Of a stretch of 64,000 bases of DNA, positions 24,301-34,457 are shown one piece after another (the first letter of the stretch is position 1; every line of letters begins with the position of its first letter). Position numbers and translations under genes: made by a program. The notes beneath the pieces were generated by a model. The model worked only from the letters and a program-made list of their open reading frames with translations, had not been told where the DNA came from and did no database searches. Where the stretch lies: NCBI GenBank assembly GCA_038373865.1, contig JAXGGA010005604.1, positions 1 to 64,000 of the forward strand, read 5' to 3'. This DNA comes from Uloborus plumipes (Eukaryota > Arthropoda > Arachnida > Araneae > Uloboridae).

Positions 24301-26091
24301 CAGCCTGAAAAATCCTTCATACTTGACACTGATGCGAGCCACGAGAGCGTTGGAGCTGTTTTATCTCAAGAAATAGACGGTAACGAACATGTCATTGCCT
24401 ACTGGAGCAAATGCTTATCCAAGTCGGAGCGAAATTATTGTGTCACGAGAAAGGAATTGCTCGCCATAGTTAAAGCTGTAGAACATTTCCATCATTACCT
24501 CTACGGCCGTAAATTCCTGCTCCGGACTGATCATGCGTCTTTAACTTGGCTTTTGAATTTCAAGAATCCAGAGGGCCAGGTAGCCAGGTGGATACAGCGG
24601 CTCCAGGAATATGACATCGTGATTAAGCACCGAAAAGGTTTGTCACACGGTAATGCTGACGCATTATCAAGAAGACCTTGTTCCGAGAACTGCCATTATT
24701 GCTCCCGAATTGAGAAACAGTACGGGACGACAATCCCTACTGCCTGTCAAGTTACTGCTACTTCATCATCTTCAGATCCTGATCCATGGAGTGATGACCA
24801 AGTAAGAAAAGATCAGCTTGAAGACCCAGACCTAAAGCCTATCATAGAGTCAATGGAAAAGGACAGTCGGCGACCTAGTTGGCAAGACGTTTCTCTCTAC
24901 AGTCCTGCAACGAAAAGATACTGGGCTCTATGGAAATCTCTCCAGTTGCGAAATGGCGTCCTGTATCGGAAATGGGAATCTGACGATGGTAAAGCATTCA
25001 AATGGCAGTTACTCCTTCCCAGATCAAGAATTCCAGACGTTCTAAAGGAATTGCACAGTAGTCCGACTGGAGGACACTTTGGTATCTTGAAAACCCTCCA
25101 CAAGGTTCGAGAGCGCTTCTTCTGGAGCAAGACGAAGGATGACGTAGAGAAGTGGTGTCATTCTTGTGACGCCTGTGCTGCCCGTAAAGGACCGAAGAGA
25201 AGAAGCCGCGGGAAGCTACATCTTTACAACGTAGGAGCTCCTTTCGAACGAATCGGGATCGACATTCTTGGTCCTCTACCGAAAACTTCTGATGGGAACA
25301 AATACATCCTCGTTTCCATTGACTATTTCACCAAATGGCCCGAAGCATATTCCATTCCGGATCAAGAAGCTACCACTGTAGCAGAGACTCTAGTCCAGCA
25401 TTGGATCTCGAGATATGGGACACCTTTGCAGATCCACTCCGATCAGGGGAGAAACTTCATCTCTGCTGTGTTTAAGGGCCTATGTAAAATCCTCAAAATT
25501 GAGAAAACTCGAACGACACCACTACACCCACAATCGGACGGCATGGTGGAGAGATTCAACAGGACAATCCTTAATAATCTCTCGCTTATGGTCTCCAAAA
25601 ATCAACAGGATTGGGACAAGAAACTTCCTCTGTTCCTGCTGGCCTACCGCAGTGCTGTCCACGAGACCACCGGATATTCCCCATCACAGATGCTCTTCGG
25701 CCGAGAGCTTCGGCTGCCTTGTGATCTCGTCTTCGGTCTCCCTCCAGATGCGCCTTCATCGCCTGAGGAGTACGTCCAGGATCTCCAGGCCCGGTTGGAA
25801 GACGTTCATCACTTCGCACGGGAGCGAATCAACATCGCGACGGAGAAGATGAAGACCCGATACGACACAAGGTCCACTGGCCATGACTTTCAAGAAGGTG
25901 ACAAGGTGTGGCTATGGAATCCCATCCGACGTAAAGGTCTGTCACCCAAATTGCAGTCGCATTGGGATGGACCCTACACAGTCCTTCACCGGCTGAACGA
26001 CGTCGTAGTGAGGATCCAGAAGTCATCACATTCAAAACCCAGAGTTGTCCATTATGATCGGCTAGCCCCATACTATGGCCATAGTTCGTAA
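21376..26091 (+). CDS. gag-pol: Gag-Pol polyprotein of Ty3/gypsy retrotransposon
   Basis: One 1571-aa frame joins Gag and Pol without a frameshift. Residues 26-80 are five tandem 11-aa coiled-coil repeats (core NQEQLKND), then a heptad-rich stretch to about 130 and a capsid-like region (about 150-320). A CCHC zinc knuckle follows (C367, C370, H375, C380). The aspartic protease has DTGA at 421-424 and ILGLDF at 489-494. The reverse transcriptase has D775 and YLDD at 837-840. RNase H shows D984, E1027, D1052 and D1095. Integrase has an HHCC finger (H1227, H1234, C1264, C1267), the D1296/D1356/E1392 triad with 35-residue spacing, and a GPY motif at 1532-1534. No chromodomain or env follows. The ATG at 21376 is the first in frame after a 75-nt leader; M7 is an alternative. 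No catalytic residue is missing. Clade assignment within Metaviridae would need a tree. Confidence 0.97.
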   Translation: MVITRAMEEQLQKLLDAINAVKSDMTANQEQLKNELATNQEQLKNDMAANQEQLKNDMAVNQEQLKIDLATNQEQLKNDLAEEIKSDLTSMKSLVETKFTNMENKVEALEDRITTVENHVEKKIKELESKLSASCNNSSDCVAAAGTSRPSIKLATFDGKTSWNIYKKQFLIVAEANSWDSSTKACHLAASLRGDAAEILQTFPEDKHRDFDALSSALELRFGEACQKEFSQLQLKSRLQRAGETLQVFAADVERLSHLAFSDCPSGVRDSLALNYFIDGVRNPEIQTALRMADIKDLKSGLVYAMKFEAAQQTSRKDRHSIRGVEVRAPDSNSTCLLEIKRQIQELSGTLKKITAHKDQSKQPLKCWKCGGEGHVRRNCEARQEKKTSPKVFQISPRSGGCNGLFIYAYVNGFPCEMIVDTGANVSIIKTDVAHRFGLKILWTPPCVTLQTVTGDKIEIEGKVNLEIMFGSATYHHTTFVADITDPFILGLDFLKTFDFSIDFKNNELHSMREDIAIFNAENNLKSAHQIIAQTDLLIPPRSEILIPGSIKENNSFKFGLIEYPNQSNSPKGVLVASTLVDLSRNAVPVRVANVSERPRNIKKGEVLATCTPVNCIIRRIDSSETVSSESLTSKLIGSAALSKDQRYAAEKLVDDFKQVFSSTPEDVGRTSLAQHRIDTGDHPPIKQHPRRLPFAKKEEVEILVKEMQENDVIEPSSSPWASPIVLVRKKDGSTRFCVDYRRLNDITKKDSYPLPRIDDTLDTLSGHKWFSTLDLKSGYWQVEIHPDDREKTAFTTGQGLWQFKVMPFGLCNAPATFERLMESVLRGLSYESCLVYLDDIIIIGRSFEEHLANLRKVLQKLKEANLKLSPSKCNLFRREVNYLGHIISSEGVRTDPDKVSAVKNWSRPENVHQLRSFLGLCTYYRKFVKGFSNIARPLHKLTESKRKFEWSKECEDAFLQLKEALTSTPILSYPQPEKSFILDTDASHESVGAVLSQEIDGNEHVIAYWSKCLSKSERNYCVTRKELLAIVKAVEHFHHYLYGRKFLLRTDHASLTWLLNFKNPEGQVARWIQRLQEYDIVIKHRKGLSHGNADALSRRPCSENCHYCSRIEKQYGTTIPTACQVTATSSSSDPDPWSDDQVRKDQLEDPDLKPIIESMEKDSRRPSWQDVSLYSPATKRYWALWKSLQLRNGVLYRKWESDDGKAFKWQLLLPRSRIPDVLKELHSSPTGGHFGILKTLHKVRERFFWSKTKDDVEKWCHSCDACAARKGPKRRSRGKLHLYNVGAPFERIGIDILGPLPKTSDGNKYILVSIDYFTKWPEAYSIPDQEATTVAETLVQHWISRYGTPLQIHSDQGRNFISAVFKGLCKILKIEKTRTTPLHPQSDGMVERFNRTILNNLSLMVSKNQQDWDKKLPLFLLAYRSAVHETTGYSPSQMLFGRELRLPCDLVFGLPPDAPSSPEEYVQDLQARLEDVHHFARERINIATEKMKTRYDTRSTGHDFQEGDKVWLWNPIRRKGLSPKLQSHWDGPYTVLHRLNDVVVRIQKSSHSKPRVVHYDRLAPYYGHSS
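21451..21615 (+). repeat. Five 33-bp tandem repeats inside gag
   Basis: Five in-frame 33-bp units encode an 11-aa coiled-coil repeat. The core AATCAAGAACAATTAAAA is identical in the first four units, so the array expanded recently at DNA level. It is visibly more A-rich than the rest of gag-pol. Confidence 0.93.
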
Positions 26092-26323
26092 AGTAAATCT
26101 AAAGCTACCATGGTAATTTGTTTGTAAATTTTGTAAATAACTTTTGCCTTTAATTGTTTGTAATATTACTCTATCAATGTTATTATTTCGTTCATGTTCT
26201 CATTGTTATTGTTTATCATGTTTATGATTGGTCATCATGTAATGTGTGCATCTGTAAGTCTTCCCTTGCTTCCTTTCTGGGGATTGTACTGCCCGGGACG
26301 TGCAGTCCTTGGGAAGGGGGCAA
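26092..26323 (+). other. Gag-Pol 3' untranslated segment and polypurine tract
   Basis: These 232 bp between the stop codon and the 3' LTR have no env-sized frame. The purine run GGGAAGGGGG at 26311-26320, just before the LTR, is the expected plus-strand primer. Confidence 0.8.
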
Positions 26324-26937
26324 TGTTACAAATCTTGTAAATAGTTTTTTTTCCTGCCTTGCATCATTTTCATTAGTTTTGGTTTTATCTGACGTCATGT
26401 TGCAAAAGTATCTGAAGATATCACCTTTATCACTAGTATACCGGCCCTGTAACACTTTGTAGTTTTTACACTTGCCCTAACTTTAATAAGCGTGAAGACA
26501 TTTTTCGCTCGGAGTGTTTTCTTTTTTTTCTTTCTCTTTTTATCACTAGAATTTGTGAATGGATTACGTAATGAAACAAAATATTCCAGGTTTTTCTCGA
26601 ATAGTGTGGACATTTCTTTCCGTGTATAAATAGCTGGCCTTGAACACAAGTCAGTTAGTTTTTCTCAGATGGGTTTTCTGAGATGCTCGTTTTCGTTCGC
26701 TTGGGCGGATGGTTGTTTTGCTTTTGTAATTGCTTAATTACTGTTCACGTTAGATACGTGGTGCTGAGTTACTGTTGAGAGTACAGTGTACTGTTTGTTG
26801 CCTAATTGCTGATGTTTAGCAATTGTTTCCTGCTCTTATTGTAAATAGTGTACATACTTGTAAATAAATTTATAGTTACTTCCTCAAGATTTTAATGCTC
26901 ATTTAAAGAAAGTTGAAGGTGCTACGAACTCGTTACA
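26324..26937 (+). repeat. 3' LTR of the Ty3/gypsy element
   Basis: A 614-bp copy of the 5' LTR with 8 observed substitutions. Its AATAAA is at 26863-26868. It is followed by the ATAC target duplication. Confidence 0.96.
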
Positions 26938-27070
26938 ATACGAAACATTTTTTTAAGCACATTCTATACTCTCGGTACTTCTCCTTTACAGGAGTATGAT
27001 AGAGCGCATTGGATCAAAACTTGAGCTTTATCTTTTATTTTCCTCCCTTGACCATTTACTCGATCCCGCA

Positions 27071-27310
27071 TACTTGCTCCAACACAATAAACAACTTTTC
27101 TTATCTTAAAAATGAATTGTATTCAAAACAACAGGATTAAACCGTTGATGTTTTCGCACAACTTTGTTTATTGCGTGGCATTTTATCGAAAAATTTAGGC
27201 ACGAAGTTTCGAAATTAATGGAAAAGAGTGACATCAGGAATGTTTTTTTTCATCAAAGATCTTGTTATCTTAGGATTTACAATACAGATCGTTTTTGAAA
27301 TAGAATTATT
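27071..27310 (+). repeat. ~240-bp direct repeat, left copy
   Basis: The unit runs from TACTTGCTCCAACACAAT to AATAGAATTATT and is repeated at 27660-27910 on the other side of a MITE. Copies differ by scattered substitutions and 1-3 bp indels that break any frame, so they are not coding. Confidence 0.88.
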
Positions 27311-27659
27311 CACTGCAAAAAAATGAACTGTTGTTTTTACAGTATAATACTGGCAGTCGAAATTCCAATTTAAAACTAAAATGGACCGTAATAAACTGTA
27401 AAACTAGCAATTTTACAGTTTCTTACTGTAAAGTTTGCAATTGTACAGTTTATTGCCGTAAAATTTAGCTGTATTATACTGTAAAAACAACAATATAATA
27501 CTGGCAGCAGAGATTTCAGTTTAAAACTTTAAAATGCACGGTAATAAACTATAAAATAAGCAATTTTACAACTTATCACTGTAATATTATTAATTTTTAC
27601 AGTTTATTACCATAAAATTGGCTGTATCATACTGTAAAAACAACATTCATTTTTTAGTG
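27311..27659. mobile_element. Palindrome-rich CACTG MITE, copy 1
   Basis: A 349-bp unit with ends CACTGCAAAAAAATGAA and its imperfect complement ending TTCATTTTTTAGTG, then ACTGTTGTTTTTACAGTAT. The interior repeats TTTTACAGTTTATTACTGTA units, so much of the DNA is self-complementary. Further copies occur at 49608-50544 and 51215-53598. No coding capacity and no clear target duplication, so the superfamily is undetermined. Confidence 0.8.
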
Positions 27660-27910
27660 TACTTGTTCCAACACAATATACAACCAGTTTCTTATCTGAC
27701 GAGAAAAATGAATTGTGTTCAAAACAACAGGATTAAAGTGTTGATGTTCTCGACCAGCTTTGTTTATTGCGTGAAGCATTTTATCAAAAAATTTAGGCAC
27801 GAAGTTTCGAAATTAATGGAAGAGAGTGACATCAGGAATGTTTTTTCTTTATTAATGATCTTGTTGTTTCAGGACTTACATTGCAGATCGTTTTTGGAAT
27901 AGAATTATTT
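27660..27910 (+). repeat. ~240-bp direct repeat, right copy
   Basis: Second copy of 27071-27310, beginning TACTTGTTCCAACACAAT and ending AATAGAATTATTT. The pair flanks the CACTG MITE exactly. Confidence 0.88.
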
Positions 27911-28300
27911 AGTTCAGTTATATATGGATGTCAGACTCTGGGCACTGAGTGAAACACGCAGATCTTTGGAAGAAAACAACTAAGAGTTCTAGACTGATTG
28001 TGGATCGATTTAAAAAATAGTTACCAGTTTTATTTAGTGCAGCAGTTTTTAAAGGAAAAAGTTGTTGAAAAAATGTGTTTGCAAGTTTAATGAAAAATCG
28101 AATTGGGGCAGTTCTAAAAACAATCTCTCATTAACTTTTAGCTGCTTGAAAAAAAAAAAAAAAATCAGAAAGTGAAGAAAAATCGAACTTTTAAAAGAAA
28201 ATTCCCTTAGCGCCCAAATTATCATTTAATTGGAAAAAGCATTCATAACACTAGAATATAAAATAACAATTTATTTAATACACATAAGGTGTATTTTTAT

Positions 28301-29800
28301 TTTTAACCGACTTCAACAAAGGAGGAGGTTATACAATTCGTCGGAGATTTTTTTTTTTTTTTTGTATGTTATAAGATTATTTGTTCTACCGAGATTTGTC
28401 GAGTTATTGTTTTTTTTTTTTTTAGACTTCGTTGTATGTTCAAAGGAATATCTGAAGCATCGTTGGACGATTTCTCAACCATTTTGTTATTTGTTAGAAA
28501 GGTCTTTCTTTCCGATTGGTCCCATCCTCTCGTGGTCCGGGTTAGATAACGGGAACCTGCAGAAATCTTTCGAAAAAGAAATTAGGATCACAGTAATCGT
28601 AATAATGACCATTTTGAACGCCAGGCTTCTCTGGATTGCATAATGAAATTCATTTCTATGATCCTTTTGAAAATTTTAAACCGTCTTTCCATGTCCTACT
28701 TTTTTCTCCTGAACTCCAACGAACTGAAAGTCGTACCAGGTACTAATTGATTCGTAATATTTCAGGTTTTATTAGTCTTAATTTACATAAGGTTTGATAA
28801 AGGAATTCTGAAGAAAGTGAGGAAAATCTCCGAATTTTTGCTTAAATTTAAAGCGATTTGTCCTAAATGATTAAATATGAAATCCATTGTTACAAAACGT
28901 GATTGATATGAAACAGTTATTATAATGATAATGAAAATGTTGAATGAAGGCTTAACTGAAGCAAACATGAAACTCATTAGCAGGCCACGTACGTAATACG
29001 TCGTAAAATTTTATGAACGGCGAGAATCTAGTGTTGTTTTGAAATATAAATTAGTTGAAAAGCCGTTAATATTTAGCCTTTGATTAAACTAGTACACAAA
29101 TAAATACCAGAGAATAACAAGGATCATTTTTTAGTGCCAATCGTTTAACATTTTGGACGCGTTGATACTTTACGCTACGTGTTGATACAATTGGATATTT
29201 TCCTTCTTTTTTTTTCCTTACATAGTTTATTTTATGAAGCATTTACTTAAGCAAATTAGGTGAAGTTTTGTGATGGAAACATTACCTTATTTCATGTGTA
29301 CATTTACACTAAAAAGAATAAAATAAAAATATTTTTGAAAAAAAAATTTGAACCAACTTTGGAACTTCACTCGGCAAGTGCTTTAAAAAGTAAAAAATAA
29401 TTTTATTCTTTGAACACCATCGACACATTTAAACATAAGTTTTGAAGTCGGTGCAAAAACTATAGGTGAAATGATATTTAACTACATTTTGCCAACATTT
29501 TTCGGAGAAACCATTGAAAATTAAGAGCTGAATATTTGTACCATTACATAAATATGTGGTTGTCAATGTTGTGATGCGAATGCGATTAAAGAACCTGGAT
29601 TCATTGCAATTTATATACTATATAGTTAAATTATAGTTTCGTATGATTCTATATAGAGTTTTTGCGCCGACTTCAAAACTTATGTTTAAATGTAGTGTCG
29701 ATGGTGTTCAAAGAATAAAATTATTTTTTACTTTTTAAAGCACTTGCCGAGTGAAGTTCCGAAGTTGGTTCAATTTTTTTTTCAAAAATAGTTTTATTAT
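28301..29800 (-). mobile_element. Helitron-related mosaic repeat, copy 2 (inverted)
   Basis: Opposite orientation to the copy split over 17516-20664. It starts with AACCGACTTCAACAAAGG and contains the segments CGATTGGTCCCATC (about 28520), the 64-codon shared stretch (28783-28977) and the foldback (29328-29797). This copy is contiguous, so it shows what copy 1 looked like before interruption. No Rep/helicase frame. Confidence 0.8.
29328..29797. repeat. Foldback unit 2 with ~135-140-bp arms
   Basis: Arms 29328-29462 and 29658-29797 are inverted copies sharing the same GACTTC/GAAGTC and ACACCATCGA words as unit 1 at 17516-17976. Confidence 0.86.
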
Positions 29801-29899
29801 TTTTTAGATATATTTTCAAAATAGGTTTGTGCCTTTGTAACTGAAATATTAATTTGTGTCGGTACCAACAAAATAATTGTAAAGCAGCCATAGGGAAGA

Positions 29900-29921
29900 A
29901 CACACACACACACACACACAT
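29900..29921 (+). repeat. (AC)11 microsatellite
   Basis: Uninterrupted AC dinucleotides. Confidence 0.95.
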
Positions 29922-29929
29922 AACTAAAA

Positions 29930-30377
29930 AACTAGATATCGACATTATGACATACATTTTACCTACAGCAAAATTTTCATTCTAACACTGAGACATTTAT
30001 ACAAAAGTTAAGATGATGTTGAACATTAATAAAAATCATGCATTTAGAATTGTTCTAACGGAAATCATTTCTTCAGGGTTTGGGATACAAACATATTTTA
30101 CTTACCACACTGTCTGCGAAAACGGCTCCATCAACAGACACTCAGGGCACCATGTAATTCTCAAGATCAACCAATTTCTAAGAACTCCTCGCATCCAACC
30201 AACATGGAATCCACATTTTTGAACAATACACCTGGAAAGAAATTTCATCTTCAATATTTATGCATGGTAGCACAAATACTTTTAAACTTCTAAGAAAAAA
30301 AACGGCATGTGGAAACACAGAAACACTAAATTAATACTTAGAACACAGCAAAACGCTGTGTCAGAAACTAATCAGGA
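29930..30377. other. Intergenic DNA, nothing recognised
   Basis: AT-rich. A 69-codon frame at 30013-30222 has no recognisable motif. Confidence 0.5.
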
Positions 30378-30404
30378 CTAGCTGCGTGGCCCGGCGTTGC
30401 ACGG

Positions 30405-30630
30405 GCTGTAATGTAGTGAAGGCAGTTTGAGAAAACTACTCGCCACCAAGGCGGCTCGGCTTTAAAGTAATGAGGAAAGTTTAAACAGTTTACTCGCCGT
30501 CAAGGCGGCTCGCCTTTACAGTAGCGAGGAAAGTTTCAATAAACTACTCGCCGCCAAGGCGGCTCGCCTTTAAAGTACCAAGGAAAAGTTTAATAAACTA
30601 CTCCCCGCTTAAGCGGCTCGCTAAAAAGCT
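30405..30630 (+). repeat. ~62-bp tandem repeats with CGCCAAGGCGG hairpin
   Basis: Four degenerate units, each with ACTACTCGCCnnCAAGGCGGCTCG and a following TTTAAAGT stretch, just inside the 3' end of Helitron H1. Confidence 0.85.
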
Positions 30631-31009
30631 TTCCTGCATCAAAGAATCAATCGAATTATTTGCCCACGCTTCCTCAAAAATAAAGACAATGTCAAGTAGC
30701 GCATACTTAGCACTCTCCCTAAATAACAAATAAAATTCCTTTCCAAAAACAATTATTTCCAAACAGCTTTCTTCCTGTAAAATTAATTGCAAAATTCTAA
30801 GCGAAAAAGTTCTTTTAATATTTGGATCGCAGCCAAAAAAAGCCCCTTCTAAAAACAACAATTGCAATTTTATTTAAAAACACATTTTCAAAATGGTACC
30901 AGAGAAAAAATATGTCATTAATAATTAGAATAAAAACAATTGTTAGAACTTTGTTATAACACGTGTTCAAAATGACAATGGAAAAAAATAACACTCTTTC
31001 ATTTTAAAA

Positions 31010-31225
31010 AGTTCCATTTAATTAACGTTTTAATTTAAAATCGCAACGGAAAGAAATAAATATCTTGGAATTTTAAATAGTTCAATAATTTAATTAACGT
31101 TTTAATTCAAAATGGCAACGGTAGGAAATAAATATCTTGGAATTTTAAGCAGTTCAATAATTTAATTAACGATTTTATTTTAAAATGGCAACGGTAAGAA
31201 ACAAATGTCTTGGAAGTTTAATCAT
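31010..31225 (+). repeat. ~71-bp tandem repeats in Helitron H1
   Basis: Three copies anchored by AATTAACGTTTTAATT and AAATATCTTGGAATTTT variants. Confidence 0.85.
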
Positions 31226-31393
31226 TTATTAGGCTTAATCGCTTTAAGCTTGACTACTTATTAATTGATATCTTCGCTAATTAAAATCGTATAATTGTAT
31301 AAATTGAAACTAATGAAGCCTGAAAAATTACCTATCTATCGGTACCTGGTTCGACTTTCAGTTCATTGGCGTTCAGGAGAAAGAAGCGTGACA

Positions 31394-31414
31394 TAGATAG
31401 ATAGTTAGAAAGAT

Positions 31415-31446
<32 letters not shown>
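31394..31446 (+). repeat. GATA/GAAA microsatellite
   Basis: GATA units pass into an uninterrupted GAAA run beside the 5' end of Helitron H1. Related copies show the same TTTC-rich start. Confidence 0.95.
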
Positions 31447-31447
<1 letters not shown>

Positions 31448-31684
31448 CTCGGTTTTTAATATAAGTAGATACTTCTCAAAACTGGCAGTTTGTAATGATC
31501 AGTGTAGTTGTTGTCGTCATCTTGTGCCAGTCAGGCTGGCAATTCGGGGTGTGCTGCTTCTCTTTTCCAACTGTACCGTCTTTTGGTGTAAAGTCCGACT
31601 TCCACAGTACACACGTGCATAGGGACTCATTCAGTATGCAACTTTTCAAAGTACAACACATTCACGCAAAAAAGAGCAAGGGAT

Positions 31685-31775
31685 ATAGAGAAAGTATTCC
31701 GCGCCGTTATTCGAACCCGGAACCTCCCTATCCACGGTCACTTTTCTCTGGCTGATAGGAAAGGTGGCCGGCATG
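31685..31775 (-). other. Possible tRNA-derived SINE fragment
   Basis: On the minus strand CCGGGTTCGAATAAC (31700-31714) resembles a polymerase III B box, preceded by AGCCAGAGAAAAG, a weak A-box candidate. There is no poly(A) tail or target duplication, so this is tentative. Confidence 0.35.
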
Positions 31776-31946
31776 ATCAGTACAGTGGCATACATTATTG
31801 AATTTCTACTACATTTGATATTTTCAAAATGTTGAAGAATAAAGTTAAAAACTCTGCAATTTTACTTTAAGTCTTTTCGTGAGTTATCCTTGGAATATAT
31901 GAAGGGTCTATAATAAAATAAACCGTTTCCTGTCAGAAAAATTAAA

Positions 31947-31966
31947 ATAATAATAATAATAATAAA
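31947..31966 (+). repeat. (AAT)n microsatellite
   Basis: Six to seven AAT units. Confidence 0.9.
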
Positions 31967-33071
31967 TTAAAAAAAACCTTCCTGATTGCTTGAGAATCAA
32001 AATACAATTCTTAAAATAAATTTAACTACTTAAGTTTCATTTCCCCCCCACTATGACACAAAGCAAACGTATCTTGTTTGAAAATTTTCTATATATATAT
32101 ATCGATTACACGAATTCAATGCAACAGTGAACACTATCTTTCGTGTAGTATTTATCATTTGCGATAATTTTTTATCGTAGAAAAAAATAAGGTACTTTGA
32201 CTTAAAGTTGGCTTTTTTCCAACGAAGGATTTCAACTGAAAAGAACGTTTTACAGGGAGCTAAATTGGAATGAGATCAAGTTCTTTTAAAATTTTATTTC
32301 CATTTCGTCATCACAAGAGAATTCTAGGAATGGACTTTCCACAATTAATGGGATCAGTTATATAAAATCACCTTAGTTGTGTCTGGATGCAAAGTAGACC
32401 TTAATTTATTTCTTACAAATGGGCTACAATCAGTTTGTTTTTAAACCAAAGCAGGAAATATTTTGCAGAAAAAAAGACACGAGTTCGTCAAATGCTATCA
32501 TTTTTATGCAGATATTTATTTTTTAGCAACGACAGTACGAAGGTTAGTGGTGATTGCAGATGGAATTTGGGCTAAATTTACTTACAAACTTACGATAAGG
32601 AAGTTAGAGTGAGTATTTAAAAATCTTGGCGTCACAACAATTATAAATGCTTTAATAAAGTGTAAAAGTTCCACCAAAAAATTAGTCCACTCAACCATTT
32701 TAAAATTCAATTAAAATTAAAAATAGCCTGAAACCTTGTTAAATATGCGATAACGTGGTAGTAGGAAGTCTTTTGCTATCATTGCGCCGCAACCAATTCT
32801 GAAGTTCCATTGAAATAAAATTATCTCATCAAATATTTAAATCAGTTCATTAAGAACTATTTAAAATCCCAATGCAGTTTATAATTTTGTGGCAAATGAA
32901 AAATGAGTGACTTAATAACATTAAAAGTTTCATTCAACGCTGAAATAATCCAATAATTAAATTAAACGTTATTATGGGGACTCTCGCCAATCTATTACTT
33001 TAGTGTAATTCAGTTGGGGAGGGGGGAAAGATAAACTGGATCAACTGTGCAAATTTACCTATCAAGTTATT

Positions 33072-33096
33072 GGTTGACAGCTGTTCGCTGTCAACC
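33072..33096. repeat. Perfect 10-bp hairpin
   Basis: GGTTGACAGC and GCTGTCAACC flank a 5-nt loop (TGTTC). The surroundings are AT-rich and give it no evident partner or role. Confidence 0.85.
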
Positions 33097-33317
33097 TTTC
33101 TCTTCTATTTTAGCCCAAAAATTAAATAAGAAATAAACAATCGCATCAATACTGAGCAAGTGAAAACAGTGTGATAAAAAGTCTTCCAAAGGGCGAAGGA
33201 TTGAATGGTTCTACTATTTGTTACAGTAAGGATAAGAAAAGTTTATTTTTGTTTTGGCAATAACGGTCATGGATATTGCGCAATAACATAATTTTCTCTC
33301 TTTAAATCCAAACATAG

Positions 33318-33540
33318 GCTTAGTGGCAGGGCTCAGCGCTTCTACGCAGCTGATCAGGGTTCAATTTCCGGGTTAGGCACGGTCGACTCGGCTTTTCATC
33401 TCCTTAGCTGTTTGGTAAAATGAGTACCAAGATTGCTTGGAAACTAAACTCAGGGGGTTCCGCTTTCAGCTGACACGCGGAACATCTACCCAGCACCCCA
33501 GAGCCCTTAATCACGAATGAGTGCTTTTGTGGAGGAACAT
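33318..33540 (+). mobile_element. tRNA-derived SINE-like element
   Basis: TAGTGGCAGGGCTCAGCG (from about 33321) matches a degenerate A box and GGGTTCAATTTCC (33357-33369) a B box, spaced as in tRNA-related promoters. A body follows with TTGGTAAAATGAGTACCAAG. The 3' border is not clear; no tail or target duplication was found. Confidence 0.6.
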
Positions 33541-34457
33541 GCATTTCAGGACTTCGATTTCGAAAAATTTCGGAGTGAGCTCTCTTTTTGAGCTAAGACT
33601 ATGACCATGGTCATAATTAAATGTATGACCAGTGCGAGAGTTTTTTTTTTCGATCAAAAAATCTAAAGAAACAATGAAATATTACAGAAAAAAAATCAAA
33701 TATATATTGTCGGTAACTTGTAACGGTGTTCGAGCAAAACTCTCAAGTGGTTAAAAGCCATTCGTTAGTAGTCAATAAATCTCACAAAAAGGATGGGGAA
33801 CGATAAAGTTTATTAGTCTCTATCAGCAAAGAACTTCCTCCCACGAGAAACGAAAAAAAGAGCCAAAGAGTAGGAGAAGGAACACACTGTGACAAAACTT
33901 TCGAGAGCTGCCAAGAAAAATGCTAATGGAACCGCTATCGCAGACGACGTCGACTTGATGGACAACGACCGACAAGGAGTTGTTCTAAAAGGGAGGGAAT
34001 CGTTTGTTCGAGAGGGTCTTGCGCGGGACTACTATTTCGGTAGCTCGAGAGCGCAAGGAACGATATACCCACTTGGAAGAGAAAGCAAGTAGCTCGTACC
34101 GAAGACCCCCAAGAGGGTACTTCACGGCGATGACGGCACAGCTCGTTAATATTTCACGGAATTTTTGGCTTTTGCTTGAGGCGTTTCTAGAATTATTATC
34201 ACTTAGTGCTAAAAATATACTATTGAGGGGGGTGGGGGGTAACAGGCCCTCCAGCTTGGGGCATGAAATGACGTTTTATTGGAAATTTCGTGAGAATTAC
34301 ATGGGTTGAAAGTTGTTTTTCCAAAAGACATGTTAGAAGTGGGGTTTATCTGTTAAAAAAAAAACTTATCACAACAGTAGATATAATAGAAGTGCCATTT
34401 TTAGCGTGTTTTCCCATTAAAGTTTGTTTTTTAAACACACGAAACGGTTTAATGCAG
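33541..34457. other. Intergenic DNA with a GC-richer patch
   Basis: 33880-34140 is relatively CG-rich and open in two frames (33889-34092, 34004-34309), without a recognisable protein. A decayed exon or TE body is possible. Confidence 0.45.

Larger units (their letters stand above)
20665..26937 (+). mobile_element. Complete Ty3/gypsy LTR retrotransposon
   Basis: Full-length element in the order LTR, primer site, Gag-Pol, polypurine tract, LTR. Both LTRs are 614 bp, start TGTTACAAAT and end CTCGTTACA, and differ at 8 positions by eye (about 98.7% identity). The 4 bp before the element (20661-20664) and after it (26938-26941) are both ATAC, a target-site duplication of the size usual for this superfamily. 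The primer site at 21283-21300 matches the 3' end of tRNA-Lys1,2. The internal region holds one open 1571-codon frame with all protease, RT, RNase H and integrase motifs. There is no env-like ORF: only 232 bp separate the stop from the 3' LTR. It landed inside an older Helitron-like mosaic repeat. Its high LTR identity and intact frame suggest a recent, possibly still mobile insertion (inference). Confidence 0.97.
30378..31469 (-). mobile_element. Non-autonomous Helitron H1, 1092 bp
   Basis: Read on the minus strand it starts TCTACTTATATTAAAAACCG (31469 downward) and ends in a GCCCGTGC..GCCGGGC hairpin followed by CACGCAG and CTAG at 30381-30378. It sits between A (31470 complement) and T (30377 complement), the classic Helitron insertion between A and T. 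There is no helicase frame. Inside are two tandem arrays (30405-30630 and 31010-31225). Same family as the element at 58761-60590. Confidence 0.85.
31776..33317. other. AT-rich intergenic DNA
   Basis: No gene or complete element apart from the simple repeat and hairpin listed separately. Confidence 0.5.

Noticed and set aside
26092..26323. An env gene after pol
   Set aside because: Only 232 bp before the 3' LTR and no frame of useful size.
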